Of a DNA stretch of 64,000 nt, positions 1-11,999 are shown piece by piece (the stretch's first letter is position 1; the number at the start of each line of letters is the position of its first letter). The position numbers and the translations under genes are program-made. The notes under the pieces are model-generated. The model saw only the letters and a list, made by a program, of their open reading frames with translations, did no database searches and was not told the origin of the DNA. The DNA comes from Hemicentrotus pulcherrimus. Taxonomy: Eukaryota > Echinodermata > Echinoidea > Camarodonta > Strongylocentrotidae. The stretch lies in contig BEXV01000071.1 in NCBI GenBank assembly GCA_003118195.1, positions 304,091 to 368,090 of the forward strand, given 5' to 3'.

Positions 1-151
1 ATCTATGTTACTTTTGTATTTTTGCTTTTTCTTCTAATTTAATTCAACGGGTTATAGTCTTCTCTTAATCAGAACACTGTGCGCTTAGAAACATCAGTAT
101 TAAGCGCCTAATAAATGTTATGTACTATTATTATTATTATTATATTTATTT
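1..151 (+). mobile_element. 3' tail of a LINE/SINE-type retroposon
   Basis: The stretch ends with a GCGCCTAATAAATG word followed by an ATT microsatellite (127-143). The same arrangement follows the RT relic at 15429-15755 and, without ATTs, appears at 16704-16721. A shared 3' tail of this form is usual for LINEs and the SINEs they mobilise in marine invertebrates. Only the tail is visible, because the element is cut by the window edge. The family name is unknown. Confidence 0.4.
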
Positions 152-265
152 AGGTTGTTTTGTTCACAGGGGACTGGGTTGTATCAAAGTCAGTATAAGT
201 GGTGGCAAAAAAAAACAGAAAACATAAAGTTGAGGGGAAAAATATACATTTTTCATTTATCTTGA

Positions 266-442
266 CAAATATTCTATTCTTGTGCATCTTGTAAAAGATT
301 GACTAAAACTGCTCTTTTCAGATTTCCTGCAACAGCATCGGTCATCTGGAATAGTCTCCAGCATATTGGACTTCGGGACCATCATGATAATGATCATCAG
401 CAAATGCAATACACGTTTCTGAGCACAATTTCCATCAGATAA
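266..442 (+). mobile_element. LINE reverse-transcriptase C-terminal relic
   Basis: A 58-codon open stretch ending in TAA at 440-442 contains the residues KTALFRFPATASVIWNSLQ. This fits the conserved tail of non-LTR retrotransposon RTs, where a basic/aromatic segment precedes (I/L)WNSLP. The relic at 52.7-54.2 kb has the matching KTALSLK...NSLP segment on the other strand. Nothing upstream resembles the RT palm, so this is a 5'-truncated fragment with no function. It is short, so a chance match cannot be fully excluded. Confidence 0.45.
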
Positions 443-939
443 TGCTGAGCCTCTTTACACATTCATTTTATGTCTTTATCATCACAATATTGATAGCAAC
501 GTGTCTGCTATGTTTAGAATTGTCCGGAGAGAGAGGTCACGTCCGTGCCGTTAGCCCCCTAGTGAACTATCCTCCTCCGCGGGGCTGTACTGAGTAAACA
601 TATTTAAAGCTAAATATTGGTGATATGATCATGAAATCCTCCCTCCGTGCTCATAAACATGCCTTAAAATGCCAGTCAAATATAACATACTACCCATTTC
701 ACATGATGTACTTATATGATGATGTGTTACAACAATTGCTCATCTACACTGTACGGAACATAATAGCGTGTTATGTGACAAGTAACGCTTGTATTAAGTA
801 TAGAGCGATTACCTGCACCGCCTGAAGTAGCATTTATCAGAAATAATGAAAATATTAATTCGGTCTTATTCACATAGGGTGGCCACATCAGTATTTATAC
901 CTGTTCCTCATGTGGATTGATGTTTTGCCAAAAGGTATT

Positions 940-1012
940 GGTGTCTGGCTGGGATTCGAACCCTTAACATTTGAACCGAGATTCAAGTGTATTAACCACT
1001 ATAACAAGACCC
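940..1012 (-). mobile_element. tRNA-derived relic (SINE head or tRNA pseudogene) with CCA end
   Basis: Read on the minus strand this is about 73 nt with tRNA layout. It has an A-box-like TATAGTGGTTAATAC, a five-base anticodon-type stem (TTGAA/TTCAA), a perfect B-box with T-arm (GGGTTCGAATCCC) and acceptor halves GTCTTG/CCAGAC (5 of 6 pairs). These are followed by A and then CCA in the DNA. The D-arm resembles tRNA-Asp. The anticodon loop is six bases, so it is not a working tRNA. The genomic CCA points to retroposition of a processed tRNA or a SINE head. Confidence 0.55.
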
Positions 1013-2269
1013 TTCCTTGAAGAAGGAGAAGGAAAAAAAAGAAGGAGACGAAGAAGAACAAAAACAAAAACAAAAAAAACTAAAGAACGATAATATTTTG
1101 TTCCTGATGAAGTATGATAAGCGTTATACACCGAAAATGATTAGAGGTATACTTCAGCTCTTCAAACTTAAAAGTCATCCCTGTTCAGATTTGGAGGTAT
1201 AATTCACTATAGTTTTCAACGAAAGAGTGTGATTACGTCTGTCACAGACTTATCTTTCAGATGTGAAACATAACTTGACCGCCTGTAGTCTGCTGTTGAT
1301 TGCAACATTGTATCGCGTCGCAGTCCCAAATGAGACGAGAGAACACAATCTGAGATTTGGACAACATCAGACTACGTATCCATTTGTGATAATTCCTCCA
1401 GGCGTTGTACAGACATTTTGTACAAAGTAAGATCGCATATCGGCTTTTGCAGACGATAAAGAACAAAGATATATTTGAAATAAAAGAGTGAATAGTCATA
1501 CACATTTCAAATACCTCTCAACAGTGCCAACGGTTGCAATCTGTGACTGCAGAAAGTCCTGGAATATGCCCTTTGCTCGAAGGATGTCCCTCCAGAAGAA
1601 GTTTAAATCGCGATTTACTAATTTTAGTGTCCAGTTTGATCCTTAACAAAGCACATTTTGAGGAATATCTAATACTAGTTTCCTAATTTACACATTGACT
1701 TCTGAATTGTCTCATTCTTTACAGGTTCAATACAGGAGCTTACCGGTGTCAGTAGGAAATAAGTTAATAGAATCCACCAAGAATATTGCTTGTTATGCTT
1801 TCGTTAACATTCATCCCATCGAAAAGGCAATATTGTTATTCCAGCGCTGTATAAGGATTAAATGATACATGCATATCATGTCGAATCTGGGATAATTTCA
1901 TTTTCTGCGAGCTGTTTGTTGCAACTAATGGCTATCTGCATGGGGATAACATGGTTTGTGCTGGACTCTCATGCCGACATGCAAGATAAGGACATAATTT
2001 CTTTGTAAAGGGTTGCTTGTTTGATTCAATTCTCAAATATATTTTTTTTTATGGTATAATGCATTTAAATTTTCATGAAGAAGAGAAGATCAGAAATAAT
2101 TTTAGAACGAAACAGGTATCACAACTTTATTAATGATGGATTATTTAAAGTCTCACCTTCCAGTTCCGACAGAGTATTTTTAGTTATGTAACGTTCCTGA
2201 TGTTGGCCACGAGTGGGGAGGGTAAGCATCTGACCGGTAAAATATGAACATACTTTGTCGTAGCTACAT
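1013..2269. other. no gene seen
   Basis: Starts with an A-rich purine run (1014-1090) that translates only to Lys/Glu. The rest is AT-rich with short open frames lacking codon structure or homology that I recognise. Confidence 0.5.
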
Positions 2270-2490
2270 GCTCTCACAGGGGCACGTGCCCCCACCCTGC
2301 TGAATTGTAAAAAAAGGGAGAGAAAGCGAAAGGGAGAAGGGAAAAGGCCGAGAAAATAAGACGACTGGATCGCCTCCTGCACTCTCTCCTTAATTCGCGA
2401 TTCATATTCCGAAAAAAGATCGCTGTCCCCCATTACTTCAGTCCCCCCCCCCCCACACACAATGGCTTATCCCACGCTACGTCATTATGA
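2270..2490. repeat. degenerate G/C-run MITE-like element
   Basis: Contains the palindromic core GGGGCACGTGCCCC near 2280, a purine-rich body and a C-run (about 2446-2455) before a CACGCTACGTCA-like end. Similar layouts, with a GGGGCAC core, a polypurine or polypyrimidine body and a terminus like the complement of CAGTGGCGTAG, recur at 3.2, 9.6, 26.9, 31.8, 33.3 and 59.5 kb. Exact ends and target-site duplications cannot be set here. Confidence 0.3.
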
Positions 2491-3193
2491 ACAGTGTTAC
2501 CTCAAGGCAAATGCTTCACCTTTTCTTTTTTTTAGGTCAGAAAACCAAGGAAAGGACAAACAAATCACATGTCTGTATATAACGCCACTGGGTACATTAT
2601 GAACGGCCTTTCAAATGCAGGAAGAATTGAATGATGTTGACGTTAAATTCGTTTCAAGTAAAACTTTCCGACATTTTCTACTCTTTATAAACGAGGCTGT
2701 CAGTTCTAATTTTCCATCATCAAATTTCAGCTCATTGTGGACCTTCGGATTAATAATGGATTCACTTTAGCAATGAAACATCGAACCCACACCAAACACA
2801 CAAACCCACACCCAGTGTGAGTGCGTATATACAATTACAATTTTTTTAGAAGCTTTATATTTGTTATTAAAGGGGGAAAACAGAAATAAGCCTTTAAATC
2901 ATTAAAAAAAAAATTATTATTGATTTGAGTAATACTGCTACACTTGACTCAATGATAAATCAGACTCCTTCTTGCATAATCATGCAAGCTCGGGATGGAG
3001 ATTATGTGCGGTTATCAACATTAATTGATCTCTTTATTATACATGTGGCCACTCTGTGATTCAGCGAGTTCAGTTCGATTCGCAGGGGTTTGGGGCTAAT
3101 ATCTTGAATACTGTAATACTCGTAACACCATGTAATATGGATATAACGTGAACCGGAACCTCATTCGAGAAGAATCATCAAACCTAACTCCCA

Positions 3194-3490
3194 TCAACGG
3201 CGTAGCGTGAATCCATCCGTGGAGGGGTACTGGTAGTAGGTGGGGGCAGTGGCACCGGTCATTCTCGGTAGATGAAATGCGAATTCAAGGCTTATGATTA
3301 ATGTTGTGGGAGCTGATCACGGCGCCTTCTTTTCTAGTCCTTTTTATCTTCTCACTTTCCTCCTTTCCCTTCTCACTTTCCTCCTTTCCCTTTTCTTGCC
3401 TTTTTTAAAAAATACTTTACATTTTTCGCCGCTTGATAGAGCCGAGAAAGGGGCACGAATCCCCGTTATCCCCATTGCTGCCCAACTGAA
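3194..3490. repeat. degenerate MITE-like element, same family as 59418-59682
   Basis: Begins near a GGCGTAGCGTG word, resembling the CAGTGGCGTAG terminus. It has a pyrimidine-rich body and a GGGGCACGAATCCCC core near 3450. The right end is not clear. The 78-codon frame across it is low-complexity Leu/Phe and is not a gene. Confidence 0.3.
3349..3390. repeat. perfect 21-bp tandem duplication
   Basis: Two identical adjacent copies of a pyrimidine-only-but-one unit (TTCTCACTTTCC...). Perfect identity suggests a recent slippage event inside the older MITE-like element. Confidence 0.9.
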
Positions 3491-3499
3491 TCCCATGGT

Positions 3500-5300
3500 A
3501 GTTCATGTAAGTCGTGGTCAAGTTGCTTAAAATGTCACTCCTATTATGCTCCAGTGGCCCATGAGTCAAAAGTCACTCTGACACTCAACTTAGTTCTGTC
3601 ACAGTCCCCGTCAGTCCATTTAGATGTCAGAAGTATATTTGCCCACCTGTCGTTGTAGCTGGGGGTGCCTCCAAGTAAAGAGTACTCGCATGCCGATAAT
3701 CGCTAAATTAATGTGTCGTGACTGGGTACTAAAGGGCACACTTAGAGCGATCCATGCTGTTTGCGTGAAAAGCAAATATGCACGATGAATAGCAATCAAA
3801 AAATCGGTGCAAATTTTGTCCCTGTTGTCGACTTAAATATTGTCTATATATTTTCTGTTCACAACAACTGCATCTCCGAGAATAGAATGGGAAATGATGT
3901 TTTCTGCATAAGCTAAGGTATATGTTCACTCAATGAGTAGTGATCAGTCGTAGATCATTACGTAATCATTTGTAAGTTCTAGCTCCACCCATACGCAAGT
4001 ATACTTTTAACCGCTATGTTAGAAGGTAGACAGCATGGAACTAATCTTAGTTTTGAAAAATGATACCACATGTTTAAAAAGGTGCCTGTCCTTTATACCT
4101 CTATTGCTGGTCTTTTTTATAATTATGAAATCTTCTTTTATTGATTGCGACGTCGAGGCGGGAAAAAATAATACGTAACTATTCCTTCGATCAATCAGAA
4201 TAACTGTCGGAGTATAAAATGATAATAGCTATGAAATTTTCTGAGGTAGCCTCTATTTTTTGTTACATTTCGATATCAGCCCTGATATCATTACTCTATC
4301 CACCAATGGTACATTAAATCTCGACACCCCCCACCCAGCACTCCCACTTTCTCCTTTCCAATCTGAACCCCTTCTGATGAGGGTGAATATACTACTGGTG
4401 ATAACGTCTAACGATTTTCCCCATTGCACTTTGTGCCCATCAAATCTGCAAATACGAACGAGCGCGCGCAATTCTTGGATAATCAATGACAAAAAGAGAA
4501 ACATCGAGCACATGTTCTAGAATATACAATTGTGTTTGGATGTAAAGTGATAGGCCGACCTAAATGCTAGACCTATAACCAACAAATTGGCAAAATAGGT
4601 TCAATATAAAAAGGAAATACTGTATTACTTCTGAAAGACATCAGTATACGATTGTGTTTTATCTAAAGAATGTCTGATAAAGTGAATGCACCATTTACGA
4701 CAAAGCATTTCTTGTGGCGCCTTATTTCTCCATTCAAAGTAACAAAGTACATTTAGGAGAATAGAAAGTCACTTTATATTTGCATCAACAATTTATTTTC
4801 ACCGTTCAAAGGGACTCGGTAATTGTAAATGACAATTTCATAACCGTCCAGTGCCCAGGAATAGACGGTCATCGTCCTTCGTGCATTTGACCTTCACCCC
4901 TTGTTGATGACTTACCATCCTGCTTTGTTTGGCGCCACGAATAGCCTATGTACAAGACGTCAGCACTAATGATTTTAATCCTGATATAACAACCAGCTCA
5001 TGTTCGATATCTGATGTTGAAGAAAATTTATGTTTAAATGATGAATATCGAAAAGAAATATGAGTTGTCACATATCTATCAATTCTAAAAGGTATAGATT
5101 TAGCTCAAATTGGAAGACTTTAGTATTGGCATGTGTATAAAGAGGATAAATAATACTAAACTACTTGTATGATACTTAAGAAATCGTGATTAAAACGTTG
5201 TATTGATATTGGATTAGGCATTTCAAGGACCTATCAGCAATTTCGAATCGAAGTGAATGTGACGGGTGAACAGAGTTGGTACATGTACAAGAAACTGAAA
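3500..5300. other. no gene seen
   Basis: AT-rich intergenic or intronic sequence. The two opposing 86-codon frames near 4260-4520 are mirror shadows over a C-rich patch and neither looks coding. Confidence 0.5.
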
Positions 5301-5302
5301 TA

Positions 5303-5343
5303 TATTTTTGTTTATTTGTTGTTTGTTTGTTGTTTGTTTGTTT
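5303..5343. repeat. TTTG-rich microsatellite
   Basis: Imperfect run of GTTT/TTTG units. Confidence 0.85.
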
Positions 5344-5943
5344 GACAACTTAAAGGTCTTTATTCGATCTGTAAACGTTGTTCGACCGACCAAGTTCAGT
5401 TTTTCCTCGAGAATATTTACAGGTTTGTAGTTGAAGGTTTCCATGTAACATTTATCCTCTATGTGACCATGGGCAAGTGACATTTCCTATTGCTCTCGGA
5501 TCATTTTACATCGTCAAGGATGGTCACCTGAAGGTGAAAACGGATACTTCCATATCTTGTGTTTTTTATATTCCGAGTTTTCTTGAATAAACATGACGTT
5601 GACAGGTTTCCGTTTTTAGAGAAAATAACCTTCAAATGGTTCGGCACGTCCCCATTGGCGAATGATGACATATCTTTATACATTTATGGCGAGATTCAAA
5701 TTGGGTTACAAACAAGAGTCCTAAGTTTAAATTGTTAGTTATTCATGTGTCTTTTTTCAAACTATTTCATTTATTTCAGGATCGTTCCACATATTTTTCA
5801 CAGATTGTGGTCCAATCTTCACAATATATCAATAATCAGTCAGTCACATTACAAGTTTGTAATGTTTCTCTTAAAAATAAAGAAATTAGCATTTCTTTAT
5901 AGATGTGTTCTACTCTGAATACAACGTTAGGACGGATAGATCT

Positions 5944-6393
5944 TTATAATAAAGTAGACAAGCATTCCGCAACAACAGCATGCTGCCAAACACTCAGCTC
6001 TAATAAATTTGGGGTCAGCACAAATAGACTCCCATCCGTCGTCACCATCAAATAAAATTCGTGTGGATTCTTTCTCCCCTGTTTCATTGTGGTGTTTTCT
6101 TGCCGCGAGATCGGCCTTGGAGGTATATGCCTAACGTGTGTGTTACTCCGAAGATAACGTTTCATTTTCCAGCCGGTAATTAAGCCATCTCGCACTGTGT
6201 TCCACACCGGTGTGACGTTGATTTGCGTGCACCCAGGTACAAACATGAACGCCTCTATGACCAGATAGTACAATAAACTTGACAGAGATATGCACCCGAA
6301 TTTGGAAGCCACTTCATTCTTATTTTCAAGTCCATTTCTGCCGGCTACCAGGATTGATCGTAGGCGTACAAACATACCAGTCGACACAGTCAT
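5944..6393 (-). other. unrecognised 149-codon open reading frame
   Basis: An ATG-started frame with an in-frame stop upstream. It is among the longest N-free frames here that are not low-complexity. I recognise no domain. Residues about 34-54 are hydrophobic (CISLSSLLYYLVIEAF...), and the remainder is mixed. The local sequence is richer in G+C and CpG than its surroundings, which lengthens chance frames. It has no visible partner exons, promoter or poly(A) site. It may be a real short gene, part of an exon, or a chance frame; I lean to chance. Confidence 0.2.
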
Positions 6394-6489
6394 CTCGTGT
6401 GTACACCTAGAATTAATACATGCCTCAGTTCATGGCGGGTTCTTTTCATGTCCTGCTAAATTACTGAATATTGCGCCAAAATTTTGAAG

Positions 6490-9400
6490 TAGTCTTCTTA
6501 AGAGCTGAAACATTTGAAATATAATCTCCGATTAATGCAAACTCAATAATATAATTTCTTTAGACTAGGATAATTTTATTTACAGACTACATGGCTGTGG
6601 CAAGTTTTACATTTTAGCTTTATTTGCTGAAAATGTCCTCTGATAAACATTTTTCGTTTAAACTTTCACATGAGATAGACATAGAATCAAATAAAGTTTG
6701 GTCTGCAAGTCAGACTACTTTATGATGTGTTCCAGGCAGAGAGCATAGCCTTTCCCTAATGGTCTTGCGGATTTGCTCGGATCGCTTCGCAATCGATACG
6801 TCTAAAGGGATTTTCCGCCGCGCTCCTTTCTGACACTGTTGGCGCAAAGCTGTGAAGATGTGCACTTGATCGATACATCCTCTGCTTCTTTCTCTTCATC
6901 CTACCCCTCTACTTAAAGCTCCAGGATATTCCACCCAAGCAAACAACATTCAAAGCTCAAGAAAGATGAGAGTTGGATTTCATTCGGCCTATCGCATTGA
7001 CTTGGGAAATTGTCCGTTATGACGAATGTCAAGGGGGATGGTAATTAGTATGATGATATCAAATAAAGCGGCACACCTGAATCGAAGTGAAAATAGCTGA
7101 GTTGAGTTTTCACGGTCAATGGAATCTCGCGAGTTAAGCTCTAAATTGGCATAACAACTGAAAGTTGGACTGAGAAATCAAAAACGAGCCCAAGTGGTGA
7201 AATGTGCTTTAGCATAATGATTACACAAAATCAAAATAAGGTGGTTCATGTATTTATGCTTGGATAAACACTAAATATAATTTTTTGAAGATAAAGTCGG
7301 GTACTGGTCAGGTGCCTACATTTTGTAAGAAAATGTCTCAACTATTGAAGAGGTCGGTTTTATATATGAGAATTAAAGTTATAATGGTATTTATAGTAAA
7401 ATAATAAGAAAAATGATCAGAAATTACTGAAAAATCTCAAAAAGTGATATGCATTGCACACATAAAACGGTAAATGGGTCTTCAATACAGGTGTTTAGGA
7501 AGTTTGGTCAAAAGTTCAAAGCTATTCGTGGTAATATTTCGAACATGGAAGCATTCGAAGATTGCTCCCATTTCAAGAGACATTTGTTAACATGACATGT
7601 TTCCATATTAAAATAAAAATGATAGAAAAGCTTACAATTTAATTTTTCACAGTTACCAGAACTCAAACCTCTCTGTAAGATCAGGAGTGCACATTTTGTA
7701 ATGTATCCCAAGATTTTGACGTGAACGCCAAGTGAAGGAGAGAAAGAACAAGGTCGTGAGAGGTTAAAAGGAGGAGAGCATAGAGTGCTAAATTCAGTTT
7801 GTCCAGTGAAGAAGATCACGTACCAATAGGAAGTAGAGAAATTGCAGGATTAGTTCAGTCTGGTATTTGTACCATTTGATACTTGAATCACAACCTTTTC
7901 TTATTGGCAATCAGCCTGTAAACAGTGCAATAACCTTCTAGACGAAGGCAACAGCAATAACAAAATAAATCAATCAATTTGTTGTTTCTTTCTGGCTTTG
8001 CTCGTCCTTAAAGCGGGAGCAGGGTCTGGCGTTGTTTTTTCAAGACCATCGGAGTTTGATTGATTCAACTTCAGGTTTTTCTTAGGACATCGTTACCAAA
8101 CCCGTGCTGACCATCCCAGAACCTACACTTAGGTGGGAAACTAAAGATGGCAAGATTAAAGGACTTCTTCTTGATGTAGTAAGGCTTAGTATGATGGCTA
8201 GAAGGAGAAACAAAAATGACCGAATTTTATGGTGGGCAAGGTCAGGCGAAAATAAACTATACGATGTAAAAACGTAATAGGCCTCATGTACTTAAAGCAG
8301 AAGGCGTAAGTGACGAGAGGCACTGCATTCCAAGAGTGGAAACCAATGGCAATGAGCATGGGTGGGGGCGTTTGCAGTGATCGAGTAGATAGCACGACTC
8401 AGTTTGAGAGGTAGAGAGACAAGGTAAGAAAAAGAGAAAGATAAAGATGGAGCAATAGGGAAAGAGAAAGGGGGAGAAATATAGAGATGGGAAATCAAAC
8501 GATACATCGCCAACACCCTTCTCTTCGGAAGGACGCTATGCCAACGACTAGAAAGATTCTGCAGTATTGAAACACATTACTAGGGTCCTTAAAAGAGTCC
8601 CATAGAGAACTATCTATACAAATGAAACTGATGCAATTCAAGGCAACAGATTAGAAAGATATGTAGGTCAAACATTCGACTCTGTCCAACCCTATACGGG
8701 TTGCGGGAGTTAAAGATGTTGCCAGAAACTATGAAGGAAATAGTCTTGTCCATATCAAAGGGGCCAGGATAATAAGATACCTCGGGCAGAGGCAATCCTA
8801 GTATTACGCCCTCAGAGGTCACTGCCTCATTCTATTGAAATGATCCGTCCAGGGACACAATAGTAAACTTAACAAGATTCTATAATAGTGTATCCTTGTG
8901 GGCAGGTAATACGTGACGCGACCGGGGACATGAAAGGTAGGATTATACATGACGTAATCATTTTATTAGTTAATGAAAGAAAACTGACATTTCCTACATT
9001 ATTTCATATAGATTGGAAGAAGGACCGTATAAAATGTATAGCAGAGAAGATTATAGGTGTGTCTGTACTTGTCGCCGAGGTTTACAACCCTATCCGTAGT
9101 GAACTTGGGTGTTCACTTCCATGCGTCAGTATTATTTCTATGAAATGAATTTTATCGATGTAGCCTAAATGCCGTGTCGTTTATATTAAATATTCTGAAA
9201 TATATTTTTGCTTGTCTAAAACCAACACGGCTCAATTAAAAGGAACGCAGTGTAAATGTATGATGGAGTGTGAACATTTACCACAGGACTACTTGGAAGA
9301 CCACTGCATATGATAGAGAACACTTGTAGAAGGGGGTAGTTTGAAGTGCCGGACTTGTTACAGGTCCTTTGTTTACACTCAAAACCCAAGCTCTGGCTAA

Positions 9401-9540
9401 TAGCAACACCGATGTTATTGTACACTAGATAGCGGTCAGAGATGATCTTCAGTAGATGTTGAAAGATCGCCCACATTGTGTGCGGTTCTCAACAGAGCTG
9501 TGCCCTCGCTTTTCCTTTCATGCGAACATGCAAAGAGCTG
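6490..9540. other. no gene seen
   Basis: AT-rich with a CpG-richer patch at 6720-6900 and a purine-rich run at 8400-8490. AATAAATCAATCAATT near 7960 could be a LINE tail, but nothing upstream supports it. Confidence 0.5.
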
Positions 9541-9559
9541 ACATGAATGGCCACATCAA

Positions 9560-9850
9560 ATTCGAGGGGAGGGGTGGACTCATTGACAGAGCCAGGGTTA
9601 TGGTAAGGGAGGCGGCCCCCACCCCTGGCAAAAAAGAAGTAAAAAACCGAGAAAGTTACCACAATTTTACCTTTTTTTACACCATCCCCTGGCAACAACA
9701 AACAAGTTTTTGTTAAAAAAAATGGTAATTACAATTTTATCTTCTATTTTTTTGCTCAAGGGAGAAGGAGGAGAGGGTGTTGTTTAATCAAAATAGTGCT
9801 CACTACCCCCCCNTACTTATTCGCCACTGAATGTTTTCTCACGAATTGGG
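9560..9850. repeat. degenerate G/C-run MITE-like element
   Basis: Contains a CCAGGG...CCCCTGG hairpin-type core (about 9590-9640), purine-rich and C-run segments, and an ATTCGCCACTG word (about 9820) like the complement of a CAGTGGCG terminus. A matching left terminus was not found. A single N at 9813 lies in the C-run. Confidence 0.25.
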
Positions 9851-10429
9851 CCCCCACCCTCGCCGCCGGCCGGACATTTTGTTGCTCCATGAATCAGTAG
9901 ATTTTATTCATCATAGGTTTAGTTAGTTATTAGCATTATCGATTTTTTTTTTTCTTCCTGAAACAAATTAGTTCATATCAATAATAAAAAACCTGATTCG
10001 ATGGGCAATGATACTGGAACTAAGTTTGTTTTATTACACCATTATAAGGACAAATGTAAAACCCTATGTAGAAATAAATCACAGTATATAAGTTACTTGC
10101 CTTACTGAGAAACTATTGTGTGTAGAAGGAGTGATACGTCACCTGTCCCTTTAAACTGAACCTTTCCATTGTCCCCGAAAATCGGCTCCCTACTGATTGA
10201 TGATGAAGGGATCAACACTGTGAGAGGGGATTTGATAAGATACCTATAGGCCTAGTCATCGTAACCAATACAGTTATCAAAGATTAAAGGGAGATTTAAA
10301 TAAGGATACGACAGAGGAAAACGATTGATCCGCCCGGGAATGTAACAAAGTATGGTAGATAATCACATCTACGGGGTACAGGTGCGTGATACCACATCAA
10401 TCCGAACGGGGAGAAAGGGATATGTGTCT

Positions 10430-10550
10430 TGGAGATAGCAAGAACCTATCTCTGTATTACGTCTCAGGAGCGATCCTTTATCTCCCTATGTATAATGTTT
10501 CCAAATAAAAAGTCATTCGAGCGTGTGCCAAAGGGCGCTATCTCTATTAC
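10430..10550. promoter_or_regulatory. cluster of GATA motifs
   Basis: Four GATA-type cores occur within about 120 bp: GAGATAGC near 10432, CTATCTC near 10448, TTATCTC near 10478 and CTATCTC near 10539. This could be a cis-regulatory module, but the motif is common in AT-rich DNA, so support is weak. Confidence 0.2.
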
Positions 10551-11289
10551 ATTGAATACAACCTTAACCACCTTCTAGCACTAGTCAACCGTCTTTGGTA
10601 AAGCCATTCCTTCAGGCAAGTGAAGATATCGAATCCGCAACTTGCATAATCTCAGTTTTCTTTAAATCTCCTGCACACAAAAACAGAGCATATATGGATA
10701 ATATTGACCGCTTGCCAGTCTTCTGCTTTCTGAGCCCCTTTGTCGATTTTACATACAATATAGTCATTGTGGTATTAATTCCGTTAACCATAAACATTTG
10801 TAAAATATAAAAGTAAAGCCAAATATTTTTTTTTAAACGTATACAAAAGTTTTAAAACTCCATTCAAAGTAGGGTTCATTTTTGGAATTACAGACGGGAT
10901 ATGGCTCCCTGTAGTTCATTTCCCATAGAATCCCACGTAAGTAAGCCTACACGAAAGTATTTTTGGTTTATTGTGTACCTGTACGAGAATGGAACTATTT
11001 TGTTACGTTTAATATAATTTTTTGTTTTTATTTTTTGCTTAAATATGGTGGAAACGTCTGGAAGAAAATTAGAAATTTGGATAACTGTTAAATTCAATGT
11101 ACTTCTGTATAAACTGTAATCACACACAGATTTGTAAATTCAAAATATGCAACTTTATACACTTTTTACACATACTCCTCGTGGTCTGAAAGTAACATGG
11201 GTAATTACGAGTATTTGAATGAAGCATGTCGTCATTTCAATAACGGGTAAAGAACACTCATCGAAATAATTATTTTCTATATCATTTAA

Positions 11290-11995
11290 AGGCTGAGTCC
11301 ACTCCAAAAAATAATTTGCTTTTAGTAAATGTAGAAAAATAAGAAAAACGGAGCAAACAAAAATGGATTAATATCAGATAACTAATAAGGAACTTATTTT
11401 AGAAAATCACCACACAAATTGCCAACTAGGTTATCAGTGTGTGACGCTATTGCCTCACTATTTATCAATTACTTTGCATATGTTTATACCATTACTTTTC
11501 CTTTTTATCCCCCAAAACTTGATTTCCCCATGCTTTTTCCCAGGTTATATGATTTGTATCATATTGCCTGCATGTCATTTAAACAAACCTTATATGACAT
11601 TTGTATAATTATTACTATTTTCTGAATATTGTATATTCATAGTCATTGATTTTTGTATAAAGAGTTTATCAAAATTCAAATATTCCATAATTAACTGAAA
11701 AAATGACTTTATATTAGTGCATCCACAGAAAAACATATAACCAACAATATAACTTGGAAGCTGACGTGAGGATATGAGATTTTTAGGGGGAAAATTTGAA
11801 AAATTATGTTATCAATATAAAGACAAAAATTGGAGGATAGTGAGGCAATGACGTCACAGACTCTTGAGTGAGGTGCCAATTTGTCTGGTGATTTTCAAAA
11901 TTTTAAAAAAAAAAATAATAAAATTAATAAAAAAAAAACAAATTAAAAAAAAAATAATTAAAAATAAAATAAAAATAAAATAATTTTTGTTAACT
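11290..11995. mobile_element. foldback (long inverted repeat) element
   Basis: The left arm (about 11402-11470) and right arm (about 11828-11895) are reverse complements over about 65 bp with few mismatches. Both contain ATTGCCTCACTAT and AAATTG...GGTGATTTT blocks. The left flank starts with AAAGGCTGAGTCCACTCC, a form I associate with a common inverted-repeat element of echinoderm genomes (recollection, not verified). The right outer end has decayed into an A-rich low-complexity run (11905-11985). The right arm includes TGACGTCA, so that CRE-like word belongs to the repeat. No transposase is visible; the element is nonautonomous. Confidence 0.6.
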
Positions 11996-11999
11996 TGAA

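Noticed and set aside
7930..7975. AATAAATCAATCAATT as a LINE tail
   Set aside because: No RT relic or recognisable 3' UTR upstream, and the repeat is only two units.
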